In this document: positions 33,659-42,577 of the stretch, piece after piece | Numbering within the stretch: position 1 is the first letter of the stretch | Layout: each line of letters starts with the position of its first letter | Assembly: GCF_003254545.1 (NCBI RefSeq) | Contig: NZ_QJRH01000057.1 | Coordinates: forward strand, 1 to 64,000 | DNA length: 64,000 nt | From: Flavobacterium tistrianum | Lineage (GTDB): Bacteria; Bacteroidota; Bacteroidia; Flavobacteriales; Flavobacteriaceae | Direction of reading: 5' to 3' | The notes under the pieces: model-generated | What the model was told of the DNA's origin: nothing | Seen by the model: the letters and a program-made list of their open reading frames with translations, nothing else | Databases searched by the model: none | Translations under genes and position numbers: made by a program

Positions 33659-34525
33659 ATGGAAACAGTCACTGAAAATACACAAACCACAAAACCTAAG
33701 TGGTTAAAAGTAAAATTACCTATCGGACAAAAATACACTGAACTTAGAGGTTTAGTTGATAAATATAGTTTAAATACCATTTGTACTTCTGGAAGCTGCC
33801 CAAATATGGGAGAATGCTGGGGCGAAGGAACTGCGACTTTTATGATTTTAGGAAATGTCTGCACACGTTCTTGCGGATTCTGCGGTGTAAAAACCGGAAG
33901 ACCTGAAACAGTAGACTGGGACGAACCTGAAAAAGTTGCTCGTTCTATTAAAATCATGAACATCAAACATGCTGTTATTACTAGTGTTGACAGAGATGAT
34001 TTGAAAGATGGAGGTTCTATCATTTGGATGGAAACCGTAAGAGCAATCCGTAGAATGAATCCGCAAACTACTCTTGAAACTTTAATTCCAGATTTTCAAG
34101 GAATTGAAAGAAATATAGATCGTATTGTAGAAGCAAATCCTGAAGTGGTTTCTCATAACATGGAAACTGTACGACGTTTGACTCGCGAGGTTCGTATTCA
34201 GGCAAAATATGACAGAAGTTTAGAAGTTCTTCGCTATTTAAAAGAAAAAGGGATTAACAGAACAAAATCTGGAATTATGCTTGGTCTTGGAGAAACTGAA
34301 GAAGAAGTTTTCCAGACAATGAGAGATTTAAAAAATGCTAATGTTGATGTGGTAACAATTGGGCAGTATTTACAGCCAAGCAAAAAACATCTTCCTGTAA
34401 AAGAATTCATCACGCCTGAACAATTTGCCAGATATGAAAAATTTGGTCTTGAATTAGGTTTCAGACATGTAGAAAGCGGACCTCTTGTTCGTTCTTCATA
34501 CAAAGCACAAAAACATATTTTATAA
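33659..34525 (+). CDS. lipA: Lipoyl synthase
   Basis: A 288-residue radical-SAM enzyme that inserts two sulfurs into octanoylated lipoyl domains. The auxiliary cluster cysteines are Cys42, Cys47 and Cys53 ([12 protein letters not shown]). The radical-SAM cluster is Cys68, Cys72 and Cys75 (CTRSCGFC). The C-terminal serine ligand motif RSSY is present (VRSSYKAQ). Length and motif order are canonical. It is followed by an ATCGTTTAA-rich repeat and then gap. Confidence 0.97.
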   Translation: METVTENTQTTKPKWLKVKLPIGQKYTELRGLVDKYSLNTICTSGSCPNMGECWGEGTATFMILGNVCTRSCGFCGVKTGRPETVDWDEPEKVARSIKIMNIKHAVITSVDRDDLKDGGSIIWMETVRAIRRMNPQTTLETLIPDFQGIERNIDRIVEANPEVVSHNMETVRRLTREVRIQAKYDRSLEVLRYLKEKGINRTKSGIMLGLGETEEEVFQTMRDLKNANVDVVTIGQYLQPSKKHLPVKEFITPEQFARYEKFGLELGFRHVESGPLVRSSYKAQKHIL

Positions 34526-34532
34526 ATTTTAG

Positions 34533-34615
34533 GTTAATCGTTTAACTGGTTAATCGTTTAATCGCAGAGACGTTTAACGGTTTAAAACAATTAAACGATT
34601 TTAACGATTAAACGA
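34533..34615. repeat. ATCGTTTAA / TTAAACGAT degenerate inverted repeats
   Basis: Three or four forward units of TAATCGTTTAA and, further on, TTAAACGATT units in reverse. They fill most of the lipA-gap spacer and can fold back on each other. No T-run is present. Confidence 0.55.
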
Positions 34616-34628
34616 ATAAACCAAATAA

Positions 34629-35624
34629 TTGAAAACAAGAATTGCTATTAATGGATTTGGAAGAATCGGGAGAAATCTATTCCGATTGCTTTTAAATCAC
34701 CCTGAAATTGAAGTCGTTGCTATAAATGACATTGCAGACAACAAAACCATGTCGCATTTAATTAAATATGACAGTATTCATGGTGTCTTGCCTTATGAAG
34801 TAAGTCACGACGAAAACAGCATCATTGTAGATGGAAGGCATTTTTTCTTTTTTCATGAAAAAAGTATTTCAAATATAGACTGGAAATCACATTCAATTGA
34901 TATTGTAATCGAATCGACAGGTAAATATAAAACGCATGAAGAATTAAATGCGCATCTTGAAGCTGGAGCAAAAAAAGTAATTCTTTCTGCTCCTTCAGAA
35001 GTTGATACTATAAAAACAGTAGTTCTTGGTGTAAACGAACATATTTTGGATGGAAACGAAGATATAGTTTCAAATGCAAGCTGTACAACAAATAATGCTG
35101 CTCCAATGATTAAAATTATTGAAGAATTGTGCGGAATTGAGCAAGCTTACATTACGACTATACATTCTTTTACGACAGACCAAAGTCTTCACGACCAGCC
35201 ACATAAGGATTTGCGTCGCGCAAGAGGCGCTAGTCAGTCGATTGTTCCAACAACAACAGGTGCAGCTAAGGCATTAACAAAAATTTTTCCTAAATTGCAT
35301 AATAAAATGGGTGGCTGCGGCATTAGAGTCCCAGTTCCAGACGGTTCATTAACAGACATAACCTTCAATGTAAAACGTGCTGTTAGCATTGAAGAAATAA
35401 ATAAAGCATTTAAACAAGCCTCAAAAACAAATTTAAAAGGAATATTAGATTACACCGAAGATCCAATTGTTTCGGTTGATGTAATTGGCAACACACATTC
35501 TTGTTTATTTGATGCTCAGCTAACCTCGGTTATCGACAAAATGGTAAAAGTTGTAGGCTGGTACGATAATGAGATTGGCTATTCATCAAGATTGATTGAT
35601 TTAATTTTACTGATAAGAAAATAA
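34629..35624 (+). CDS. gap: Type I glyceraldehyde-3-phosphate dehydrogenase
   Basis: A 331-residue NAD-dependent glycolytic enzyme starting at TTG. It shows INGFGRIGRN (residues 8-17), an NAD-type Asp34 in AINDIADN and the active site Cys152 in SNASCTTNNAAP. The second Cys often found four residues later is Asn here. Other motifs are HSFTTDQSLHD, RRARGASQSIVPTTTGAAKA and WYDNEIGYSSR. Only 29 nt separate it from the hybrid kinase, so they may be cotranscribed. Confidence 0.95.
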   Translation: MKTRIAINGFGRIGRNLFRLLLNHPEIEVVAINDIADNKTMSHLIKYDSIHGVLPYEVSHDENSIIVDGRHFFFFHEKSISNIDWKSHSIDIVIESTGKYKTHEELNAHLEAGAKKVILSAPSEVDTIKTVVLGVNEHILDGNEDIVSNASCTTNNAAPMIKIIEELCGIEQAYITTIHSFTTDQSLHDQPHKDLRRARGASQSIVPTTTGAAKALTKIFPKLHNKMGGCGIRVPVPDGSLTDITFNVKRAVSIEEINKAFKQASKTNLKGILDYTEDPIVSVDVIGNTHSCLFDAQLTSVIDKMVKVVGWYDNEIGYSSRLIDLILLIRK

Positions 35625-35653
35625 TAAGATTCATTGTAAAAGCATTGCCATAC

Positions 35654-37825
35654 ATGAAATACTGTCTTTTTATTGCTGTTTGTTTTTTTAACTCGTTTTT
35701 GTATTCTCAAGCCAAGAAGAATACGGATAGCGTCACCTATTATAACAAGCTTGCAAATACTAATCTGAACAGTAAAAAGTACAATCAGGCCATTTTTTAC
35801 ACAGAAAAGTCAATTATTTTTTGTGAAGGAAATGGCAAAAAAGAAGATCTAGCCAATCAAACTTTCAAGCTTGGCAAAATCTATTATAATCAGAGAAAAT
35901 TTGAAGATGCCTTAAAAAACTTCCACAAAACAGTTTCTTTATTTGATACCTTAAAACCTAGCTGCACAAAAGTTTTGGCTCTGCATTATATTGGAGTAAC
36001 CAATACTGCCAAAGGAGATTATAAAACAGCTACGATTTATTATACAAAAGCCCAAGATTTATTAAAAAAGCTAGATATCAAAGACAATGCTGAAGTATTA
36101 AATTATCAAAAGGCCTTGGCTTTTAAAACCAATAACGACCTTAAATCAGCTGTCAAAACTTTTAAAACTATTACCAAAAAACCAGATAATAACGCAATTA
36201 TAAAAACAAAAGTAGATGCGTACTATCAGCTTGGTCTAATTGAAGGACAGCTCAAAAGAAATGATTCGGCAATAATATATTTTGACAAAGCATTAGAATA
36301 CAATTCTAAAATTAATGATTTTCCAAAAAAATCAAAAATCATTTTAGCAATAAGCCAATATTATAAACAAAATAAAAATTATGATCTGGCCTACTCTTAT
36401 TTAGATGAACATTATCAAATTGAAAATTATCTTTTAAGATTAAAAAATGCCAAAATTGATTTGAACGAATATGAAAAGTTCAAAAAAAATCAATCTTTAA
36501 ACAATACTATCAAAAGAGAAAGCGAAGAAAAATTCCAACTAAAAACTTATCGCTATTCTAAGTTAGTCAGCATTTTAGCAATTGCCCTTATTTCGATTTT
36601 ATCTCTTTTGAGTTTGGCTTTGTATAAAAACAACATCATTCGAAATCAGAACAACTTACTTCTTCGCGAAAAAAATAAAGAATTAATTTTAGCAAAAAAT
36701 AAAGCAGAAAAAGCATCCAAAGCAAGATCTGAATTTTTGTCGACTGTAAGTCATGAACTCCGGACGCCGTTAAATGCCATTAACGGAATTACCCATATTC
36801 TACTTGAAGACAAACCAAAGAAAAGACAACTTAAGTATTTAGAGTCTTTAAAATTCTCTGGAAACTATTTAACCACTTTTATCAATGAAATTTTAGAAAT
36901 TAATAAAATTGATTCGACTAAAGCAGAAGTTGAAAATATCAGCTTTAATTTAAAAGAATTGCTTTTTAATATTCAAAGTTCGTTAAAAGAGCTGGCGACT
37001 GCCAACAAAAACTACTTTAATTTAGAGATAGACAAAGCGATTCCTGATAATTTAATTGGAGATCCTACCAAATTATCTCAGATTATATTAAATTTAATTA
37101 ACAATGCTTTAAAATTTACTCAGAACGGACATGTAAATGTTATTGCAAAACTGTATTCGCAAGAAGAAGATAATGCGACAGTGTATTTTGAAATTGTCGA
37201 TACTGGAATTGGAATTCCAGAAGACAAACTTCAAACTGTCTTCGAAAGCTTTTCTCAAGGTTCTATAGAAGTTAATAGAAAGTACGGCGGAACTGGCCTT
37301 GGCCTTACTATTGTAAAAAAACTAATAGAACTTTTAGGAGGAGAAATAAAACTAAAAAGCGAAGTGGGTAAAGGTTCTACTTTTACTTTCAAGCTAAATT
37401 TCAAAGTCAACAACGAACCATTGGAAGTAATTGAAGAAGTAAAACCTTATAATGACAAACAATTGAAAAACAAATCTATTTTATTGATTGAGGACAACAA
37501 AATCAATCAGATGATCACTCGTAAAATGCTGGAAAACAAAAACATTACTTGCGAGATTGTGGACAATGGGGAAGATGCTGTTGAGCTTTTAAAAATCAAA
37601 CGTTTTGATATGATTTTAATGGATGTTCATCTTCCTGGTATTAACGGAACAACTGCAACTAAATTGATTCGTGAGTTTGATAAAGCTACTCCAATTATAG
37701 CTTTAACAGCAATTTCGCTTGACGAAAATCGCGATATGCTTCTTTCTTTCGGAATGGATGATGTGATTACAAAACCTTTTGTCCCAGACGATTTCTACAG
37801 CACTATTGCTAAGTTTTTTAATTAA
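35654..37825 (+). CDS. TPR hybrid histidine kinase/response regulator
   Basis: A 723-residue sensor. A signal peptide precedes about 280 residues of tetratricopeptide-like repeats (periplasmic). One membrane helix at about 301-323 is followed by a short coiled coil, then HisKA with the phospho-acceptor His367 in TVSHELRTPLN, HATPase_c (NLINNALKFT, DTGIGI, GGTGLGLTIVKKL) and a receiver domain with Asp657 in ILMDVHLPG. No DNA-binding domain or separate regulator is adjacent. The ATG at 35654 starts the signal peptide and is preferred over a TTG 9 nt upstream. The stop overlaps the convergent lpxK stop by 3 nt. Confidence 0.92.
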   Translation: MKYCLFIAVCFFNSFLYSQAKKNTDSVTYYNKLANTNLNSKKYNQAIFYTEKSIIFCEGNGKKEDLANQTFKLGKIYYNQRKFEDALKNFHKTVSLFDTLKPSCTKVLALHYIGVTNTAKGDYKTATIYYTKAQDLLKKLDIKDNAEVLNYQKALAFKTNNDLKSAVKTFKTITKKPDNNAIIKTKVDAYYQLGLIEGQLKRNDSAIIYFDKALEYNSKINDFPKKSKIILAISQYYKQNKNYDLAYSYLDEHYQIENYLLRLKNAKIDLNEYEKFKKNQSLNNTIKRESEEKFQLKTYRYSKLVSILAIALISILSLLSLALYKNNIIRNQNNLLLREKNKELILAKNKAEKASKARSEFLSTVSHELRTPLNAINGITHILLEDKPKKRQLKYLESLKFSGNYLTTFINEILEINKIDSTKAEVENISFNLKELLFNIQSSLKELATANKNYFNLEIDKAIPDNLIGDPTKLSQIILNLINNALKFTQNGHVNVIAKLYSQEEDNATVYFEIVDTGIGIPEDKLQTVFESFSQGSIEVNRKYGGTGLGLTIVKKLIELLGGEIKLKSEVGKGSTFTFKLNFKVNNEPLEVIEEVKPYNDKQLKNKSILLIEDNKINQMITRKMLENKNITCEIVDNGEDAVELLKIKRFDMILMDVHLPGINGTTATKLIREFDKATPIIALTAISLDENRDMLLSFGMDDVITKPFVPDDFYSTIAKFFN

Positions 37826-38871
37826 CTAAGGTTCTGAGATGCTAAGATACTAAGTTCTAAGTTTTCTTTTACATACTCTAAAATCGTAGTATCAAAGTCT
37901 TGCTGATGGTTGATGAAAGAGCTTTTTATTGGCAGATAATATAATTGATCAACTAAATCTGAATCTTTCAAACGTACATAATCTTTCTCGGTTGTAATTA
38001 TTTTTCTTCCGTTTGCTTTGACTTTAATCGAATCTAAATCTGCCTCAGAAAAATGGTGATGGTCTGGAAAAGCAAGACATTCATCACTTTCATTTTTTAA
38101 ATAATCAAAAAATGGTTTTGGTTTTGCAATTCCAGCCAAAAGAATTTTTGACTCTGACTTAATTTCGTTAACTGTAATTTTTTCACTTTTGCCATAAACT
38201 ACTAAATCGTAATCTATAAAAGTAAAAAAGACTTGCTGCGCAGTATTTAATTTCAATTTCAATCTAATTTCTGACTGCTCTTCTTCAGTTAAAATTTTAG
38301 GGCATTTTGTCACAACAACAATATTTGCTCTTTCTGCTCCACTCCTACTTTCTCTCAAATTCCCAGTTGGCAGCATAAAATCATCTGAGTATAAATCTCC
38401 ATAAGAGGTCAGTAAAATATAAAATCCTGCTTTTACTTTTCTATGCTGATAAGCATCATCCAATAAAATAATTTCTGGTTTTTCATTTTGAGAAAGCAAC
38501 TGCTGAATTCCGTTTGTACGATTAGCATCTACTGCCACCATAACATTTGGGAATTTTTGATAAAACTGAAAAGGCTCGTCTCCCAGAATTTCAGCATTCG
38601 AATTTTCATCAGCCAAAACAAAACCTTCTGATTTTCTCTTGTAACCACGGCTCAAGGTTGCGACTTTGTATTTATCAGATAATAATCGAATCAAATATTC
38701 TATTTGTGGGGTTTTTCCAGTTCCGCCCACACTCAAATTTCCAACAGCAATAACTGGAAGATCAAATGATGTTGATTTCAAAACTCCTTTATCAAAAAGA
38801 AAATTACGGATTGAAGTAATAAATCCGTATAAAATAGCGAATGGGAAAAGTAATTTTCGAAGTAAGTTCAT
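37822..38871 (-). CDS. lpxK: Tetraacyldisaccharide 4'-kinase
   Basis: A 349-residue inner-membrane kinase that phosphorylates the lipid A precursor at the 4' position. The N-terminal hydrophobic helix (MNLLRKLLFPFAILYGFITS) anchors it. The Walker A motif is SVGGTGKTPQIEYL, followed by LSRGYKRKSEGF and ILLDDAYQHRKV. The start at 38871 is preferred to 38913, which would overlap the toxin gene by 38 nt. It lies 4 nt after the YoeB-type toxin stop, so it is probably read from the toxin-antitoxin promoter. Confidence 0.94.
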   Translation of the reverse strand: MNLLRKLLFPFAILYGFITSIRNFLFDKGVLKSTSFDLPVIAVGNLSVGGTGKTPQIEYLIRLLSDKYKVATLSRGYKRKSEGFVLADENSNAEILGDEPFQFYQKFPNVMVAVDANRTNGIQQLLSQNEKPEIILLDDAYQHRKVKAGFYILLTSYGDLYSDDFMLPTGNLRESRSGAERANIVVVTKCPKILTEEEQSEIRLKLKLNTAQQVFFTFIDYDLVVYGKSEKITVNEIKSESKILLAGIAKPKPFFDYLKNESDECLAFPDHHHFSEADLDSIKVKANGRKIITTEKDYVRLKDSDLVDQLYYLPIKSSFINHQQDFDTTILEYVKENLELSILASQNLS

Positions 38872-38875
38872 AAAG

Positions 38876-39157
38876 TTATTTATCTGAATAATGACCTTTT
38901 GCAGAAACGACAAAAATTGTCACAGTATCATCTTCTAGATCATATATCATTCTGTCTTTTTGATTTATTCGTCTCGACCAAAAACCAGTAAGTTCATACT
39001 TTAATGGCTCAGGATTACCACTTCCTTCGAAAGGTGTTTCAGAAAGCTCTAAAAGAATTTTCTCGATATTTTTAATACTCTTTTTATCTCCTAACTTATA
39101 ATGCTGAATAATGTTTTTTTTAGCTAATTCTTTTATTTCAATCCTAAACTTCCCCAT
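38876..39157 (-). CDS. YoeB-type mRNA interferase toxin
   Basis: A 93-residue RelE-superfamily toxin expected to cleave mRNA on the ribosome. Alignment by eye with E. coli YoeB retains every catalytic residue: Glu50 (PEPLKYEL), Arg63 (FWSRRI), Arg69 (DRMIY), His89 and Tyr90 (KGHY). It is 9 residues longer at the ends. It overlaps the antitoxin gene by 25 nt. There are no signs of inactivation. Confidence 0.92.
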   Translation of the reverse strand: MGKFRIEIKELAKKNIIQHYKLGDKKSIKNIEKILLELSETPFEGSGNPEPLKYELTGFWSRRINQKDRMIYDLEDDTVTIFVVSAKGHYSDK

Positions 39158-39375
39158 ACATCCTTAGGATTAACTTCAGTACTATTTTTACTTTTGGCAG
39201 ATTTCAAAACCATATCTACAAATTCTGGATTATATGGACTTTCTTCTTCATTAACCTGTCCATAACTATCTGTCTCTACAATTTCAATACCATCAAGACC
39301 TTTAAAAAAAACTTCGAACATTTCCATAAATGCTTTTCCTGTCTTCGTGCGTTCGTTAATTTTTATTGTAGTCAT
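39133..39375 (-). CDS. DUF2683-like antitoxin partner of the YoeB toxin
   Basis: An 80-residue acidic protein. It starts MTTIKINERTKTGKAFMEMF, like small DUF2683 proteins, and its C-terminal half (PYNPEFVDMVLKSAKSKNS) probably wraps the toxin. It does not resemble YefM, the usual YoeB antitoxin. Its position directly upstream and overlapping the toxin supports the antitoxin role, which is otherwise inference. A possible operator palindrome lies between its start and the -7 box. Confidence 0.8.
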   Translation of the reverse strand: MTTIKINERTKTGKAFMEMFEVFFKGLDGIEIVETDSYGQVNEEESPYNPEFVDMVLKSAKSKNSTEVNPKDVWGSLGLK

Positions 39376-39403
39376 GACTTACTAAATTAAATTATAACCT
39401 TAC

Positions 39404-39440
39404 AATTAATAAATTATTAAAAATTAATATTTTATTAATT
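39404..39440. promoter_or_regulatory. AT-rich inverted repeat in the toxin-antitoxin leader
   Basis: AATTAATAAA at 39404-39413 is mirrored by TTTATTAATT at 39431-39440, between the -7 box and the antitoxin start. It could be the autoregulatory operator, but in AT-rich DNA such palindromes arise easily. Confidence 0.35.
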
Positions 39441-39443
39441 ACG

Positions 39444-39451
39444 CAAATATA
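39444..39451 (-). promoter_or_regulatory. -7 box TATATTTG of the antitoxin-toxin-lpxK unit
   Basis: An exact TAnnTTTG match on the minus strand; predicted leader about 65 nt. Confidence 0.55.
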
Positions 39452-39589
39452 CAAAATCAAATCGCTTCATGAAGACACTCAAAAGCCAGATTTATGAAAC
39501 TGTATTTTTTTTCGTTAATTTGTTCGAGGTTTTGGCACAAGTAATAGAACTTGAAACATGAAACCTAAAACTTGAAACAAAAAATAAAA

Positions 39590-40684
39590 ATGAAAATCAA
39601 AAATATTATATCGGTTCTTGAAGAAATGTCTCCTTTGGCTTACGCCGAAGATTTTGACAATGTCGGACTTTTAGTTGGAGATTCTGAAGCCGAAAGCACT
39701 GGCGTTTTAGTTTGCCACGATGCCTTAGAAAATGTAATTGATGAAGCAATTGCTAAAAATTGCAATTTGATAGTTTGTTTTCATCCGATATTATTCTCTG
39801 GAATTAAAAAAATTACAGGTAAAAATTATGTTGAACGCGCTATTTTAAAAGCAATTAAAAATGACATTGCTATTTATGCCGTTCATACCGCACTTGACAA
39901 TCATTCGCAAGGGGTGAATAAAATTTTCTGTGATGCTTTAGGATTGACAAATACCAAAGTTTTGATTCCGAAACAAAATTTCATTCAAAAATTAGTCACT
40001 TTTACCGTTCCAGATAATGCCGATAAAGTTCGAAATGCCTTATTTGAAGCTGGCGCAGGAACAATTGGCAATTATGACAATTGCAGTTTTAACTCTAAAG
40101 GAACTGGAACTTATAAAGGAAATTCCGATAGCAATCCAGTAATTGGTGAGCGTCATGAATTAACAAAAACTGAGGAAATAAAAATTGAAGTTACTTTTGA
40201 AAAACATTTGCAATCCCGCATTCTAAAAGCACTTTTTGCCAATCATATCTACGAAGAAGTCGCCTATGAGATTTATAATCTTGAGAATTCACACCAAAAT
40301 ATTGGTTTAGGAATGATTGGCGAATTTGAAACTGAAATGGATGAAAAAGATTTTCTTCATTTTGTAAAAGATAAAATGATTGCTGATGGAATTCGTCATT
40401 CTGCTTTTTTAGGCAAAAAAATAAAAAAAGTGGCCGTTTTGGGCGGTTCAGGAAGTTTTGCCATAAAAAATGCAATTCAGGCTGGAGCAGATGCATTTTT
40501 GACCGCCGATTTAAAATATCACCAATTTTATGAAGCCGAAAACAAGTTACTTTTGGCAGATATTGGTCATTTTGAGAGTGAACGCTATACAAAAAATTAT
40601 ATTGTTGATTATCTTCGAAAAAAAATTCTTAATTTTGCAATCATTTTATCGGAAGAAAATACAAATCCAGTTAAGTACTTATAA
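39590..40684 (+). CDS. Nif3-like dinuclear metal centre hexameric protein
   Basis: A 364-residue DUF34/NIF3 protein. Metal-ligand regions are visible: CFHPILFSGIKKI and AVHTALDNHSQGVN in the N-terminal half, and LADIGHFESERY near the C-terminus. A central insert of about 100 residues (about 130-230) resembles the YqfO-type CutA/PII-like domain. The biochemical role is debated in the family. The ATG at 39590 is preferred to a TTG at 39572. It lies 3 nt before the coiled-coil gene, a pairing common in Bacteroidota. Confidence 0.9.
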   Translation: MKIKNIISVLEEMSPLAYAEDFDNVGLLVGDSEAESTGVLVCHDALENVIDEAIAKNCNLIVCFHPILFSGIKKITGKNYVERAILKAIKNDIAIYAVHTALDNHSQGVNKIFCDALGLTNTKVLIPKQNFIQKLVTFTVPDNADKVRNALFEAGAGTIGNYDNCSFNSKGTGTYKGNSDSNPVIGERHELTKTEEIKIEVTFEKHLQSRILKALFANHIYEEVAYEIYNLENSHQNIGLGMIGEFETEMDEKDFLHFVKDKMIADGIRHSAFLGKKIKKVAVLGGSGSFAIKNAIQAGADAFLTADLKYHQFYEAENKLLLADIGHFESERYTKNYIVDYLRKKILNFAIILSEENTNPVKYL

Positions 40685-40687
40685 AAT

Positions 40688-41467
40688 ATGACGAATACGA
40701 AAGAATTAAGTGTTGAGGACAAGTTAAGAGCAATATACGATTTACAGCTTATTGACTCTAGAATTGACGAAATCAGAAACGTTAGAGGAGAACTTCCTTT
40801 AGAGGTTGAAGATTTAGAAGATGAAGTTGCAGGTTTGAGCACTCGTTCAGAGAAACTGAAAGGTGAACTTGAAGTGATTGAGGAGCAAATCAAAGCAAAG
40901 AAAATTGCTATTGAGGAGCATAAAGAGGTTATTAAAAAGTACACAAAACAACAAGAATCAGTACGTAACAACAGAGAATTTAATTCTTTGACAAAAGAAG
41001 TTGAATTTCAAGAATTAGAAATTCAATTGGCTGAAAAGCAAATCAAAGAAATGAAAGCTTCTATTGAGCACAAAAAAGAAGTTATTTCTAACTTAAAAGA
41101 AAAACTTGATGCTAAAAGCTCTCATTTAAAACATAAAAAATCTGAGTTAGATGCTATTATGGCTGAAACTCAGAAAGAAGAAACTTTCTTAACTGAGAAA
41201 TCTGCTGAGTATGCTGCACAAATCGAAGACAGATTATTAGCAGCTTACAACAGAATCAGAAGCAGCGTTCGTAACGGATTAGCTGTAGTTTCTATCGAAA
41301 GAGGAGCTTCTGCTGGATCTTTCTTTACAATTCCACCTCAAACTCAGGTTGAAATTGCTTCAAGAAAGAAAATCATCACAGATGAGCACTCTGGAAGAAT
41401 CTTAGTTGATACGCAATTAGCTGAAGAAGAAAAAGAAAAAATGGAACAATTGTTCGCAAAATTCTAA
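40688..41467 (+). CDS. Coiled-coil protein of the C4-type zinc-ribbon family, ribbon cysteines lost
   Basis: A 259-residue protein. Residues about 35-190 form a long antiparallel coiled coil. The C-terminal 60 residues correspond to the zinc ribbon of the HP0958/CdsZ-like family (RGASAGSFFTIPPQTQVEI, then IITDEHSGRILVD), but the four metal cysteines are replaced and the whole protein contains no cysteine. The fold may therefore persist without zinc. Family members are implicated in chaperone or RNA-binding roles in some bacteria; here the function is unknown. It is cotranscribed with the Nif3-like gene and followed by a terminator. Confidence 0.85.
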   Translation: MTNTKELSVEDKLRAIYDLQLIDSRIDEIRNVRGELPLEVEDLEDEVAGLSTRSEKLKGELEVIEEQIKAKKIAIEEHKEVIKKYTKQQESVRNNREFNSLTKEVEFQELEIQLAEKQIKEMKASIEHKKEVISNLKEKLDAKSSHLKHKKSELDAIMAETQKEETFLTEKSAEYAAQIEDRLLAAYNRIRSSVRNGLAVVSIERGASAGSFFTIPPQTQVEIASRKKIITDEHSGRILVDTQLAEEEKEKMEQLFAKF

Positions 41468-41472
41468 ATATC

Positions 41473-41502
41473 AAGTCCCGATTTAATCGGGACTTTTTTT
41501 TT
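41473..41502 (+). terminator. Terminator of the Nif3/coiled-coil operon
   Basis: An AAGTCCCGA/TCGGGACTT stem (41473-41481 with 41487-41495) with a 5-nt loop and a long T-run. Confidence 0.88.
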
Positions 41503-41516
41503 GCAATTATTTTTTT

Positions 41517-41595
41517 GCCACAGATTAAAAGAATTAACACAGATTAAATTATTCTTATGCTGAATAAAATCTTTTTAATCCTTTTAATCTGTGGC
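41517..41595. repeat. GCCACAGATT...AATCTGTGGC repeat, copy 4, overlapping a gene start
   Basis: 10-bp perfect terminal inverted repeats with the same interior as copies 1 and 3. The hydrolase frame opens at 41557, inside the repeat, so its first 13 codons are repeat sequence. Confidence 0.72.
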
Positions 41596-42489
41596 AAAAC
41601 ATTTTTTACCTTTAGAAAAAAAATTAAAGTTTTGGGAATTAAAAAAGGCATTCGTTTTATTACATTAAAATCAGTTGGATCTTATATTAATTTTTTGAGT
41701 TATGTGCGTCCTCAGAAAGCCACGGAACTTTCGTATGCCCTTTTCAGCCAGCCTCGAATTGGCCGATTAAAAAAAGAGGAACTTCCAAAAGTTTTGCGAC
41801 ATACAGAAACAGAAATATTTCATCATAACGAACATCATTTCCAAACCTATATCTGGAAGGGAAATGAAACTAAAATTCTTTTAGTTCACGGATGGGAAAG
41901 CAATGCCGCTCGTTGGAAAAAGACTTTACCACATCTTCAAAAATCTGGAAGTACCATTATAGCTATTGATGCACCCGCACACGGACAAAGCAGCGGAAAA
42001 GAATTTAATGTTCCGCTTTATGCAGAATTTATCAATAAAGCAGTAGAAAAATATCAGCCAGAAATTATTATTGGGCATTCTATTGGCGGTGCTGCCTGCG
42101 TCTACCATCAATATTTGTTTCCGAATACGAGCATCAACAAAATGGTTATTCTTGGCGCTCCTTCAGATTTAAAAACTTTGATTGACAATTATATTTCGAT
42201 GCTTAGTTTGAATAGAAGAATGTTGCCCCTTTTGGAAAGCAAATTCATAAATCGTTTCAATTTTAAGCTGGAAGATTTTTCGGGACAAAAATTTGCGTCA
42301 GAAATTACAATTCCCGGCTTCATTGCTCATGACACTTCAGACAAAATTGTTGCTTTTGCAGAAGGAAAAAAAATAGCACAAGGTTGGAAAAACAGCCAAT
42401 TTGTAGAAACCAGCGGTCTAGGTCACGGAATGCATGACGATCAATTGTATGACAAAGTGATTGAGTTTTTGTTTGAAGGTTCAAAGTAA
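41557..42489 (+). CDS. Alpha/beta hydrolase
   Basis: A 310-residue serine hydrolase fold. The oxyanion motif is LLVHGWESNAARW, the nucleophile is Ser175 in GHSIGGAA, the acid is probably the Asp of HDTSDKIV, and the His is in SGLGHGMHDD. The substrate is unknown. The annotated start lies inside a dispersed repeat and encodes an unusual hydrophobic N-terminus (IFLILLICG). A TTG at 41632 is a possible alternative start that would omit the repeat-derived residues. The start is therefore uncertain, the fold is not. Confidence 0.85.
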   Translation: MLNKIFLILLICGKTFFTFRKKIKVLGIKKGIRFITLKSVGSYINFLSYVRPQKATELSYALFSQPRIGRLKKEELPKVLRHTETEIFHHNEHHFQTYIWKGNETKILLVHGWESNAARWKKTLPHLQKSGSTIIAIDAPAHGQSSGKEFNVPLYAEFINKAVEKYQPEIIIGHSIGGAACVYHQYLFPNTSINKMVILGAPSDLKTLIDNYISMLSLNRRMLPLLESKFINRFNFKLEDFSGQKFASEITIPGFIAHDTSDKIVAFAEGKKIAQGWKNSQFVETSGLGHGMHDDQLYDKVIEFLFEGSK

Positions 42490-42528
42490 CAAAGACTCAA
42501 AACTGCAAAGGTTTTCTGATTCAACTCA

Positions 42529-42569
42529 TAATTCATAACTCATAATTCATAACTTATAATTCATAATTC
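42529..42569 (+). repeat. AATTCATAACTCAT tandem repeat
   Basis: About four degenerate units of a 10-nt AATTCATAAC word lie immediately upstream of the monooxygenase-fold gene. Confidence 0.6.
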
Positions 42570-42577
42570 TAGAAAAG

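Noticed and set aside
33613..34023. Open frame of 136 codons antisense to lipA
   Set aside because: lipA is unmistakable in this stretch; the antisense peptide is low in recognisable features.
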